The notes under the pieces: model-generated
The model's database searches: none
The model's input: only the letters and a program-made list of their open reading frames with translations
Told to the model about the DNA's origin: nothing
From: Actinomycetes bacterium
GTDB taxonomy: Bacteria > Actinomycetota > Actinomycetes > Actinomycetales > Microbacteriaceae
DNA: 64,000 bases
Assembly (NCBI GenBank): GCA_029779645.1
Contig: JAKPAC010000015.1
Span: 56,498 to 120,497 of the forward strand
Reading direction: 5' to 3'
In this document: piece after piece, positions 54,582 through 61,362 of the stretch
How positions within the stretch are numbered: the stretch's first letter is position 1
How the letters are laid out: the number at the start of each line of letters is the position of its first letter
Position numbers and translations under genes: made by a program

Positions 54582-55120
54582 CGGAGGAAGAGGATTGAGC
54601 CGGCGACGGATGCCCGGCCGATCGTGTAGGCGCCGGGGAAGCTCACGAGCGCGTGAACGTTGACCGTCGATCCGGGCGTGAGCCCTTCGACGACGGCGGC
54701 GCTTGTGGCGGAGATACCGCCGTACTTCTGCCCGTCGATGCTTCCCCATTGGTTGTAGAACGTGCCGCCGACGACAGGCGAGATGATCGCGGCGCACGTG
54801 AAGAGCGTCGAGACGCCCGCGGCCTCGTTCGAGCGGAGCGTCGCCGAGGCGGTCACGTGGACGAGCGCTCGCGTGTACCCGTCGGGGACCGGAGTAGCGA
54901 CTGCGGCGACGGCGGACGCTGCCGCGGTGATCGGTGCCGGATCTTCTCGCCGGTAGATCGTCACGGGCTTGACGATGCTTCCCAGCCTCGCGACCGTCGC
55001 CGACAAACTCTCGCCGGACGGGGCCTCGAGAGTGCGGAGGCGCTCTTCGTAGCCGTCGAGGGTGTCGATCAGCCAGCCGAGTTCTGAGGGGATAGCGCCC
55101 CTCTTCGAGCCCCTGATCAT
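54578..55120 (-). CDS. Phage-like structural protein candidate
   Basis: 180 residues from the ATG at 55120, which overlaps the 44-codon gene by 4 bp. A short helical start (SELGWLIDTLDGYEERLRTLE, about 13-33) precedes a beta-rich domain with repeated Gly/Thr/Val strands (TVNVHALVSFPGAYTIGRAS near the end). This layout resembles minor virion or tail-associated proteins of actinobacteriophages, but I cannot name a family. Confidence 0.6.
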   Translation of the reverse strand: MIRGSKRGAIPSELGWLIDTLDGYEERLRTLEAPSGESLSATVARLGSIVKPVTIYRREDPAPITAAASAVAAVATPVPDGYTRALVHVTASATLRSNEAAGVSTLFTCAAIISPVVGGTFYNQWGSIDGQKYGGISATSAAVVEGLTPGSTVNVHALVSFPGAYTIGRASVAGSILFLR

Positions 55121-55251
55121 CGGACTTGCTCCCTGTCGATCGCGGCGGCGAGCGTGTCGGAGAGTCGCACGAGCCGCGCCTCGAGCGCTTCGAGGGCCGT
55201 CAGGAGATCCGCGCGCGTCGGTTCCGCTGCGACAACGGCCGGCGCGTTCAC
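55117..55251 (-). CDS. 44-residue element micro-protein
   Basis: From the GTG at 55251 the frame gives one amphipathic helix (LLTALEALEARLVRLSDTLA, residues 15-34). The GTG overlaps the previous stop (GTGA) and its own stop overlaps the next ATG, which is the main evidence that it is translated. Possible coiled-coil adaptor; no family recognised. Confidence 0.55.
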   Translation of the reverse strand: MNAPAVVAAEPTRADLLTALEALEARLVRLSDTLAAAIDREQVR

Positions 55252-55445
55252 GAGTCACCCCGACGGGCGATCTGCCCCGCCTGCCGCCGCGACCCGTGAT
55301 GCGCGGGGGCGCTGTCGTCCGCCGTGCGGCCGCGGCCGGTCACGTATGCGGCCTGTCGCTCGGACGTGCTGCCCGACGCCTCTCGGCGGGCGAGCTCGGC
55401 CTCCAGGGCATCCTTGCGGGCTTCGAGTTCTTCTCTAGTTGCCAC
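55248..55445 (-). CDS. 65-residue element protein, gpW-like coiled coil
   Basis: It opens TREELEARKDALEAELARRE, a short helical hairpin followed by a polar region (QAAYVTGRGRTADDSAP). The helix-plus-turn start is reminiscent of gpW-type head-tail joining proteins, but the beta hairpin is not clear. It overlaps the preceding gene by 11 bp and the next by 4 bp. Function unknown. Confidence 0.55.
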   Translation of the reverse strand: MATREELEARKDALEAELARREASGSTSERQAAYVTGRGRTADDSAPAHHGSRRQAGQIARRGDS

Positions 55446-55737
55446 GATGGGCCTCCCTAATCCGGCCGGCAGTCTTCCGGCTGTTCCATTTCCAAAGCGC
55501 GGCGAGTCGGTCGAACTCGTCGGCCTCTTCCGCCGTCCAGTCGTCGATCTCGAGTAGTTCGGCGATCCGAGCGCGCACGCGCTCCGTGTTGTGTTCCGCC
55601 TCCCAGCGGGCGAAGGCGGCGATCCGCTTCCGCTGCCCCTCGCGCCCCGGCCATTTCGCGTCGAGGTAGCGGAGACAGGCGACGTGCCAGTCCGGATCGC
55701 TCGCGTAGTCGCGGCGCTTCGGTCGCTTGAGCCCCAT
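55435..55737 (-). CDS. 100-residue element protein, unknown
   Basis: Starts GLKRPKRRDYASDPDWHVAC with the ATG at 55737 overlapping the previous stop by 1 bp (TGATG). Helical and rich in Trp, Arg and Glu (FARWEAEHNTERVRARIAEL). Nothing marks a catalytic site. The composition suggests a nucleic-acid or protein-binding accessory protein. Confidence 0.55.
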   Translation of the reverse strand: MGLKRPKRRDYASDPDWHVACLRYLDAKWPGREGQRKRIAAFARWEAEHNTERVRARIAELLEIDDWTAEEADEFDRLAALWKWNSRKTAGRIREAHRGN

Positions 55738-56102
55738 CACGCCACCCCCTGCCGGCGACGAGCCCACGCGATCATCTCGAGCTCGAGGCGCGCGAGTTCG
55801 AGCAAGAGCGCGAGCCGCGCCTCTTCGGACGACGGGAGTTCGACGGCCGAGGCCTGTCGCGTGAGGCTGCGCAACTTCTCCCGGACGATGTGCTCGCGCT
55901 CGTTCAGCGCCTCGGACTCGGCTTCCGCCGTCGCCTCGGCGATCCTCGCGTCGACCTCTTCGCGAGTGATGCGGAGCGCGCGGGCGACGGCGTTCCGAGA
56001 TTCCCCTGCGACGAGAAGCCCGATCACAGCGTCGACGAGGTCGACAGGCGCGAAGTCCTCGTCGATCTCGTCGACGTCATCGAGGATCTCTTCGGCGTTC
56101 AC
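55737..56102 (-). CDS. Element protein with HTH-like motif
   Basis: 121 residues from the GTG at 56102 (GTGA overlap with the preceding gene). An acidic start (about 1-25) is followed by GESRNAVARALRITREEVDA (about 33-52), which has the pattern of an HTH, then a long charged helix. It may be a DNA-binding regulator or a small-terminase-like protein. No repressor is otherwise evident in the element. Confidence 0.55.
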   Translation of the reverse strand: MNAEEILDDVDEIDEDFAPVDLVDAVIGLLVAGESRNAVARALRITREEVDARIAEATAEAESEALNEREHIVREKLRSLTRQASAVELPSSEEARLALLLELARLELEMIAWARRRQGVA

Positions 56103-56962
56103 GACTCGTCCTCGTCGTCGTCCTCGTCCTCGTCGAAGATGAGGTGGTCGAGGTCGTCCGAGTCCTCGTCCGAGTCGTCGAGGTCTGCGAGGTCGCGCTT
56201 GGAAACCTTGACGCGCACGGCCGGCGATGCCTCGGCGGATGCCGCGGGCTCGGTCCACACTCCGCCGTCCGAGGTTCGCACCTTCGCGCCGAACTCATCC
56301 CACGGCTGATCGTGCTCCGGCTGAGGTTCCGCGGCCGCCGGGATGCCGGTCGTCTTCGCGTGCGAGGCGAGCTCGGCGGATGCCTCGGCGATGGTGGCGC
56401 GGAGCCCTTCGAGCGCCGCGTCGACCGAGAAGATATGCGAGCCGCGCGTCCAGGTGAGCGAGTAGCGTCCGCTCCCGTTCTCGAGGCCGCGGAGCATGTT
56501 CAGCACTCCCGTGTCCTCGCGCAGTCCCTCCGCGACCGTCTCGAGCGACCGGAGGGCGGTCGTCAACTTCAGCAGCGCCTTCTTCCCGGAGTCGCGCGAC
56601 GCCTTCGCCCACGTCTCGGCGTTCGCGTTCACGGCATCGAACAAGAGTCGGGCTCGCATGTCGCGTGCGGTGCGGAGCGCGGCGTAGTCGGCTCGGGCCT
56701 GCTTGAGCTCGGCCTTGAGGCGGTCGATCGGCGAGTCGCCGTCCGCGTAGTCGCCCGTCATGGCGTACGACGCCGCCCGGCGGTGATCCTCACCGGCGAC
56801 CGCCTCGTTGTGTGCGGCCTCGGCCTCGTCGAGACGGGCGGCGCCCGCGGCGACGTCCGCTTCGATCTGAGCGAGGGCGGCGATCGCCGCCGCGACCTTG
56901 GCCGGCGTGCGGCCGGCGTCGGGAAGGTTGATGCTCTGTCCTGCTGCGAAGAAGCTACGCAT
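56099..56962 (-). CDS. Element coiled-coil protein with an acidic tail
   Basis: 287 residues. Long helices (about 20-160, for example KAELKQARADYAALRTARDM) are followed by a small mixed domain near 160-200 (SLTWTRGSHIFSVDAALEGL). The last ~30 residues are a run of Asp and Glu. Such acidic tails can mimic DNA or bind basic partners. It follows the AAA ATPase by 19 bp, suggesting a related role in replication. No named family is recognised. Confidence 0.6.
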   Translation of the reverse strand: MRSFFAAGQSINLPDAGRTPAKVAAAIAALAQIEADVAAGAARLDEAEAAHNEAVAGEDHRRAASYAMTGDYADGDSPIDRLKAELKQARADYAALRTARDMRARLLFDAVNANAETWAKASRDSGKKALLKLTTALRSLETVAEGLREDTGVLNMLRGLENGSGRYSLTWTRGSHIFSVDAALEGLRATIAEASAELASHAKTTGIPAAAEPQPEHDQPWDEFGAKVRTSDGGVWTEPAASAEASPAVRVKVSKRDLADLDDSDEDSDDLDHLIFDEDEDDDEDES

Positions 56963-56981
56963 TTCGGTCGTTATCCTTTCG

Positions 56982-58349
56982 TTACTTTTCGGTGTCGGGG
57001 TTGATCGCGAACGTCGCGCGCTCCGGCGCGAGTTCGAGCCAGGTTCCGCGCGCGCCGTGCGGGCGGGCGACGAGGCTGCCGGCGGCGACGAGATCGCCGA
57101 CGTAGGTCTGTGCGGTGCTCTTCTTCGCCGTGCCGGCGTCGACGAGAAGGTCGACGAGTTGCGCGCGCGTGCCGCCCGTCGTGCCGAACGCGCGCACGAA
57201 GTGCGCGAGGGCCTCTTCGCGGCGCGCGTCGAGGACGCCGGAGGGCTCGGCCTGGCCGGGCGCCACGCCTTCGAGAATGAGCGTGTCGTGGGCGCTCGCG
57301 ACCTTGAGCCGGTAGAAGCCGATCACCCCATCCGGGGCGTCCTTCTGCTTGCGCGCGTCGAGTTTGAGGTAGCCGGGCTCGCCGGTCAGTTCGAGGACCG
57401 TGTCCGCCGCCGCCCAGAGGGCCGTAGAGCCGCGGAGATCGCCGCTCTTGCCCGCGTGCGTGACGACGACGCTCGTCGTCCGCGTGCCGGCGCGACGGAT
57501 ACGCTCGATCGCGTTGAGGATGCCTCCCATAGCCGTCGCCGAGTTCTCTTCGGCGTCGCCGGCGATGCGGTTGAGGGTGTCGTAGACGATCACGGCGAAG
57601 TCGTGCACGCGGTTGAACGCCTCGAGCTCGGCGACGTCGCTGTCGAGGGTGAGGTTCGGCGCCGCGGTCATCACGCGAAGCCCGTCGATCGGCTTGCCCT
57701 TGTTCCATGCGTCGGACTGCGCCCGGAACCGCTTCCCGACGCCGGCGCCACCCTCAGCGGCGATCACGAGCACGCCGCCGCCCTCGACGGAGCGGCCGAG
57801 CCAGGGGAAGCCGCCGGCGACGGCTGCGGCGATCGAGTCGACCAGGAAGGACTTCCCGACGCCGGATGCGCCGTAGACGAGGACCGTCGCACGCTCCGGG
57901 ATGACGCCGTCGACGGCCCATCGCGGCTCAGGCTGCGCGACGAGATCCGCCCAGTCGAGAACGGCGTCGACGAGCGGCGGCCGATCGCCAGCCTCTTCCT
58001 CGCGGAGCTCCCTCTCGACGTCCTTCTGCATCCGGCGCTTCTGCGTGTACTCCTCGCGCTCGTAGCGCTTCGAGAGGGCGTCCGGATCGACGAGGACCGT
58101 ATAGGACTCTTCGCGGCCCGCCTTGATCGCGGCGACGGCCTTCTTGCGGTTCACGCGCGGCTCGAGGTCGACCAGCATGTCCGCGATCGCGTCGACAGTC
58201 GCGAAGCGGCCGGGGATCGCCTTGCCGATCGCGAAGCCGATCCGCTTCGTCTCTGACGGCGCTCCGGCGATGGAAGCGGAGAGGGCTTCGAGCTTCGCGT
58301 GCGCCGTCTCTCGGCTCATTTCGACGTACTGCCGCCCGTTGACGTTCAC
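56982..58349 (-). CDS. AAA/RecA-like ATPase of the element (RepA-like helicase or loader)
   Basis: 455 residues from the GTG at 58349 (GTGA overlap). The ATPase core begins near 145 with ERATVLVYGASGVGKSF, Walker A at 159-166. Walker B is in FAVIVYDTLNR near 230, with VVVTHAGKSGDLRGSTALWA as sensor region. This pattern matches the AAA_25/RepA-like replicative ATPases of plasmids and phages. The C-terminal ~90 residues may be a winged helix (RAQLVDLLVDAGTAKKSTAQ). It is the probable replication protein acting at the iterons upstream. Confidence 0.8.
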   Translation of the reverse strand: MNVNGRQYVEMSRETAHAKLEALSASIAGAPSETKRIGFAIGKAIPGRFATVDAIADMLVDLEPRVNRKKAVAAIKAGREESYTVLVDPDALSKRYEREEYTQKRRMQKDVERELREEEAGDRPPLVDAVLDWADLVAQPEPRWAVDGVIPERATVLVYGASGVGKSFLVDSIAAAVAGGFPWLGRSVEGGGVLVIAAEGGAGVGKRFRAQSDAWNKGKPIDGLRVMTAAPNLTLDSDVAELEAFNRVHDFAVIVYDTLNRIAGDAEENSATAMGGILNAIERIRRAGTRTTSVVVTHAGKSGDLRGSTALWAAADTVLELTGEPGYLKLDARKQKDAPDGVIGFYRLKVASAHDTLILEGVAPGQAEPSGVLDARREEALAHFVRAFGTTGGTRAQLVDLLVDAGTAKKSTAQTYVGDLVAAGSLVARPHGARGTWLELAPERATFAINPDTEK

Positions 58350-58813
58350 GCGCGGCCCTCGCGGCGGATCGCCTCGACGAGCGCCGTTTCGTGATCCGCG
58401 ATCAGACGGGCGTGCTCGGCTGCGCGCCTGAGTTCCGCGGAGCGCTGCGCAGTGAGGCGCGCGATCTCCTGCTCGTGGTACGCGATCAGCGTGTCGGCGT
58501 CGCTCGGGACGCCCGTTGTTGTCGTGTCGCCGGCGGCCTCGATGATTGCCTTCGTCTCTGCCTCGGCGAGACGGTGAGCGATGCGGCGCTTCTGCGTGCG
58601 GCCGGCGTTCGCGGGGTAGATCCCCATCTCTTCCGCGCGGCCCATCCAGAAGGCTTCGACCTCGGGATCGTCGAAGCGATCGGGCTTCGTGCCGCGCTCG
58701 GCTTGCTTCGTCGGCGCGAGGCCCTGCGCAATGCGCGTCGCGCGATAGGGGGCCCAGCGACGCTCGATCGCGGCTCGGCCCGCTGCTGCGCGGTCGAAGG
58801 GCTCGGCGGTCAT
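58346..58813 (-). CDS. 155-residue element protein, unknown
   Basis: Helical throughout, with a basic Trp-containing start (AIERRWAPYRATRIAQGL), a middle DDPEVEAFWMGRAEEMGIY, and a charged C-terminal helix (LIADHETALVEAIRREGR). The ATG overlaps the 46-codon gene stop (ATGA) and its stop overlaps the AAA ATPase start. Its place just before the ATPase suggests a replication or control role, with no direct evidence. Confidence 0.55.
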   Translation of the reverse strand: MTAEPFDRAAAGRAAIERRWAPYRATRIAQGLAPTKQAERGTKPDRFDDPEVEAFWMGRAEEMGIYPANAGRTQKRRIAHRLAEAETKAIIEAAGDTTTTGVPSDADTLIAYHEQEIARLTAQRSAELRRAAEHARLIADHETALVEAIRREGRA

Positions 58814-58950
58814 CGTGTCGCCGCCGGCTTGAGCAGGAGGGCGAGACGGGCGCGGGCCGCATCCGTGATCGGGGGCGCCGTGCGGGCGATGCTCGCGACG
58901 ACGTCATCGCGTCGCCGGGCGACGATGCCGCCGTTCCTGTTGTCAGTCAT
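58810..58950 (-). CDS. 46-residue micro-protein, first gene of the element operon
   Basis: Starts MTDNRNGGIVARRRDDVVAS with a GGGA ribosome site 8 nt upstream, and its stop overlaps the next ATG (ATGA). Basic N-terminus and one C-terminal helix (DAARARLALLLKPAATR). No family is recognised. Confidence 0.55.
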   Translation of the reverse strand: MTDNRNGGIVARRRDDVVASIARTAPPITDAARARLALLLKPAATR

Positions 58951-59000
58951 TCCCACTGTCCCTTCGAGATCGGTTCTCGGGGGTAGGGGCTGACAACTCC

Positions 59001-59017
59001 TAGGTACAACCTACCTA
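59001..59017. promoter_or_regulatory. Palindromic operator candidate before the element operon
   Basis: TAGGTA (59001-59006) and TACCTA (59012-59017) flank CAACC, 51 bp before the first gene. Dyad and position suggest a repressor site overlapping the promoter. Confidence 0.5.
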
Positions 59018-59193
59018 TCGCGATTCGCGAGCGTCAAGTCGATAGGGTGCAATCTGCGAAGCGTTACCACGTTGTGATTAGGCATTAGGCGAGAGATTCC
59101 CGGCCAATGGTTGAGAAGTGCTCAGTGTGCCGGCGTAGCTCGGATCTCTTATCTCGTGTCGAGTTAGCAAATAGCGTCCGTGTCCAAGTCCAA

Positions 59194-59374
59194 CGTCCAA
59201 GTCGTTCCCCTCTTATAGGGAGGGGAACTTGGATGGACGATTTGGACGGTTTGGACGATCTGGACGAAGGGACGAAAAGCCGCGTAAATACGGGGCTAGA
59301 TGCGTCGCCACTCGGAATCTGGACGGTTTGGACGATCTGGACGAGAGATAGTCGTCCAAGTGACGATCTGGACG
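59194..59374. repeat. 9-bp iterons with an internal hairpin (putative replication origin)
   Basis: TGGACG begins at 59234, 59243, 59252 and 59261, exactly 9 bp apart, and again at 59320, 59329 and 59338, with one more at 59369. Inverted copies (CGTCCA) are at 59194 and 59353. GTTCCCCTC (59204-59212) pairs with GAGGGGAAC (59220-59228) around TTATAGG. Regular phasing plus an AT-containing loop is typical of an iteron origin bound by a Rep protein. Confidence 0.75.
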
Positions 59375-59590
59375 TCGCGCTCACCTACGCGCCTATCTCT
59401 CGCGCGCCTGAACGATAAGACGCCCGGAACCGGTGACTAATCCGCGCTCGTCGCCCGGATAGTTAGACGTGCTGCGCGAGGCGGATAACTATCCTGCCCG
59501 GTACGCCGAGATAACAACGGTGCCCACTGTCGCTATTGGGGCGTACCCCGGCGAGTTGTCCCGCTGTCCTCGGGCCGTCCTCGGGGCAGA

Positions 59591-61054
59591 TCAGCCGTGC
59601 CAGTCGAAGCGGACGGTGCGCGCCATTGCCTCATCGCTCATGCGTCGCCGGTTCCCCTGCCCGACGGAGAAGACGACGACGGTAGCCAGCGCCTCGAGGA
59701 TCGCGCGTCGCTTGCCGAGCGTGAGCCCGTGCCACGCTGCCGCGACGTCGTCGCTCGTGACAACCTCGGCGAGCGCGCTCGTGTCGACGCCGCCGCGCAG
59801 CTTCTCGTCGAGTTCCGCGATCCGGGCGTTCGCTCGGCGGGTGAGGCGCACGCGCTCGGCCCGGTCGATCAGGCCGTCCATCTCGTCGTCGCCGGCCTGT
59901 CGCACGGCCGTCTCGAGGCGCCGGCGTTCCGCGCGTAGTTCGTCCACGTCGTGCCGCTCGCGGTCGTCCAGGAGGTCGACGGCATCCGGTCGCGAGAGGC
60001 GGGCGATCACGACGCGCTCCACGAACTCGTCGAGGGGAACGCCGCGCCGCATGAAGTGCGCCATGCTCGCGCATCGGTACGAGTGGATGCCTGCTTCGCC
60101 GCCTCCCGCTCGGATCGGCTTCCCGCATCCCTCCGTGCCGCATACGGCGAGCCCGCTCAGAAGCCACTTCCGCGAGGGGCCCGGCGACGTGCGGCGCTCC
60201 GGATGCTTGAGCCGGGCGCATGCCTCTTCCCACGTCTCGACGCTCACGATCGCCTCCCAGCGGCCCGGCACGCACGTCTCGCGGCTGATCTCGCGCTGAT
60301 CGTAGGGTCGCTGCTCGCCGTCCTGCGAGGGGAGCGGCAAGAGGCCGGCGTAGTACGGCGACATGAGGATGCGTCGAAGCGTCGTCGGCGTGAACGGCAC
60401 GCCCTCTGGATGCCGCTTCGTGCCGACCGTGCGCTTCCCGGCGGCGTTGAGGTCGCGAGCGATCGCGCCGAGCGGCACGCCGGCCAGGAAGGCGTCGTAG
60501 ATCGCGAGGACGTCGCCGGCCCGCTCGCCGTCGTGAACGTACGCGTGGCCGTCGGCGTCGCGCTCGGCCGTCGGAACCCAGCGATAGCCATAGGGGACGC
60601 GGCCCGACGTCGGGATCCCGCTCTGTCGCCGGTCGGCGTTCGCGAACACTCGACGCTCGGCCTTGATCTCGGACTCGGCCCGCGACACGGACGTGAGCAC
60701 GTTCGCCACGAGGCGGCCCGACGGCGACGCGAGATCCAGGGCGCCGTCCGTCGTGACCGTGTTCACGCGCGCCGCCGTGAGCGCCTCGAGGGCCGACAGG
60801 GAGCGGCCCAGGCGGTCGAGCTTGCGGACGATCAGCACGTCGAAGCGGCCGGCGCGCGCGTCGTCGAGAAGTCGGGCGAAGCCCGTCCCCTCGCCGCGGG
60901 CCTTGTAGCCGCTGACGTTGTCGTCGACGTACTCCGCGACGACCGCGTACTCCCGCGACTCGGCGAGCGCTCTGCAGGCCGCGATCTGTCGCTTGATCCC
61001 CTCGGGCTCGGCGACGGACTGGCGGGCGTAGATCGCTGCGCGAGGGGATGACAT
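59591..61054 (-). CDS. int: Large serine integrase
   Basis: 487 residues. The catalytic resolvase domain starts RAAIYARQS with Ser13 as nucleophile, then DDNVSGYKARGEGTGF and RKLDRLGRS. The recombinase domain (about 155-260) has the PYGYRWVP-type start. A zinc ribbon is at CGTEGCGKPI and YRC (about 307-330), followed by a coiled-coil motif (about 370-430). This is the normal layout of phage integrases such as phiC31 or Bxb1 Int. The ATG is 29 bp from one att core, the usual int-attP proximity. No recombination directionality factor is recognised. Confidence 0.95.
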   Translation of the reverse strand: MSSPRAAIYARQSVAEPEGIKRQIAACRALAESREYAVVAEYVDDNVSGYKARGEGTGFARLLDDARAGRFDVLIVRKLDRLGRSLSALEALTAARVNTVTTDGALDLASPSGRLVANVLTSVSRAESEIKAERRVFANADRRQSGIPTSGRVPYGYRWVPTAERDADGHAYVHDGERAGDVLAIYDAFLAGVPLGAIARDLNAAGKRTVGTKRHPEGVPFTPTTLRRILMSPYYAGLLPLPSQDGEQRPYDQREISRETCVPGRWEAIVSVETWEEACARLKHPERRTSPGPSRKWLLSGLAVCGTEGCGKPIRAGGGEAGIHSYRCASMAHFMRRGVPLDEFVERVVIARLSRPDAVDLLDDRERHDVDELRAERRRLETAVRQAGDDEMDGLIDRAERVRLTRRANARIAELDEKLRGGVDTSALAEVVTSDDVAAAWHGLTLGKRRAILEALATVVVFSVGQGNRRRMSDEAMARTVRFDWHG

Positions 61055-61057
61055 GCG

Positions 61058-61180
61058 CTAAGTCTGCCCTATTGCGCCTACAGCCGCCATGGTGGCGATC
61101 GCGTACTCGGCGGTAGCGGCCCCCCTGTCATCGCGAAGGACGGCGCCCACGTCGGCGAGCGCAGCGCGGAGTTTCGACAT
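61058..61180 (-). pseudogene. DUF4244 pilin-like gene, 5' fragment (33 host codons plus 7 from the element)
   Basis: Starts MSKLRAALADVGAV after an AAAGGAA ribosome site, then RGAATAEYAIATMAA, the DUF4244/Flp prepilin motif (A-E-Y). At the core (61083-61089) it passes into element DNA and ends VGAIGQT then TAG, giving a 40-residue product that lacks most of the membrane helix. It may still be made. The rest of the gene lies at 53079-53182. Confidence 0.93.
61083..61089. other. Attachment-site core, integrase-proximal junction
   Basis: GCCGCCA (TGGCGGC on the coding strand), identical to 53176-53182. Element-side sequence has CTATT at 61069-61073, mirroring AATAG at 53193-53197. The rebuilt attP thus has inverted arms about 14 bp either side of the core. 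Confidence 0.85.
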
Positions 61181-61248
61181 GATGTGATTCCTTTCTTAGG
61201 GTGCGGGGCGAGCCCCGCCGTGCGGTGGAGTGAAAACGGTGCCCCGGG

Positions 61249-61268
61249 ACCGGTCGTTCGCGACCGGT
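61249..61268 (-). promoter_or_regulatory. Hairpin before the DUF4244 gene
   Basis: ACCGGTCG (61249-61256) pairs with CGACCGGT (61261-61268) around TTCG. It lies between the TadB/C-like gene and the pilin-like gene and may stabilise the pilin mRNA or act as a partial terminator. GCGGGGC-GAG-CCCCGC nearby (about 61204-61218) is a second small stem. Confidence 0.5.
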
Positions 61269-61362
61269 GGCACGGGACTGCTGGCGCGGGTGACGCGAGC
61301 CGAGCGCGCGGGCGGGGCGCGGGCGAACGTCGGTGCGGATGCCGGCACTGCCGCTGCGCCCC

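Larger units (their letters stand above)
58951..59590. other. Element control/replication region (640 bp, no gene)
   Basis: It lies between the integrase stop and the start of the small-gene operon. From the operon side it holds the TAGGTA palindrome (59001-59017) and a less GC-rich stretch to 59180. Then come inverted CGTCCAA words, a 9-bp-arm hairpin (59204-59228) and two blocks of 9-bp iterons. A plus-strand open frame through the iterons (59107-59418) has no ribosome site and is explained by the repeat length. Confidence 0.7.
53176..61089 (-). mobile_element. 7.9-kb serine-integrase element inserted in the DUF4244 gene (satellite-like)
   Basis: The element is bounded by 7-bp cores 7907 bp apart. 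It encodes, all on the minus strand, a large serine integrase next to one core and then 640 bp of non-coding DNA with 9-bp iterons. A run of 13 small, mostly overlapping genes follows: an AAA ATPase, HTH proteins, coiled-coil proteins and beta-rich proteins with a phage-structural look. No portal, major capsid, large terminase, tail or lysis gene is seen. A phage satellite or small replicating island fits better than a full prophage. Excision would restore the pilin gene. Confidence 0.9.

Noticed and set aside
59107..59418. A 103-codon plus-strand frame across the iterons
   Set aside because: No ribosome site; a 9-bp repeat naturally keeps any frame open, and all other element genes are on the minus strand.
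53183..61082. A complete prophage
   Set aside because: No portal, capsid, large terminase, tape measure, tail or lysis gene is present and the length is only 7.9 kb.
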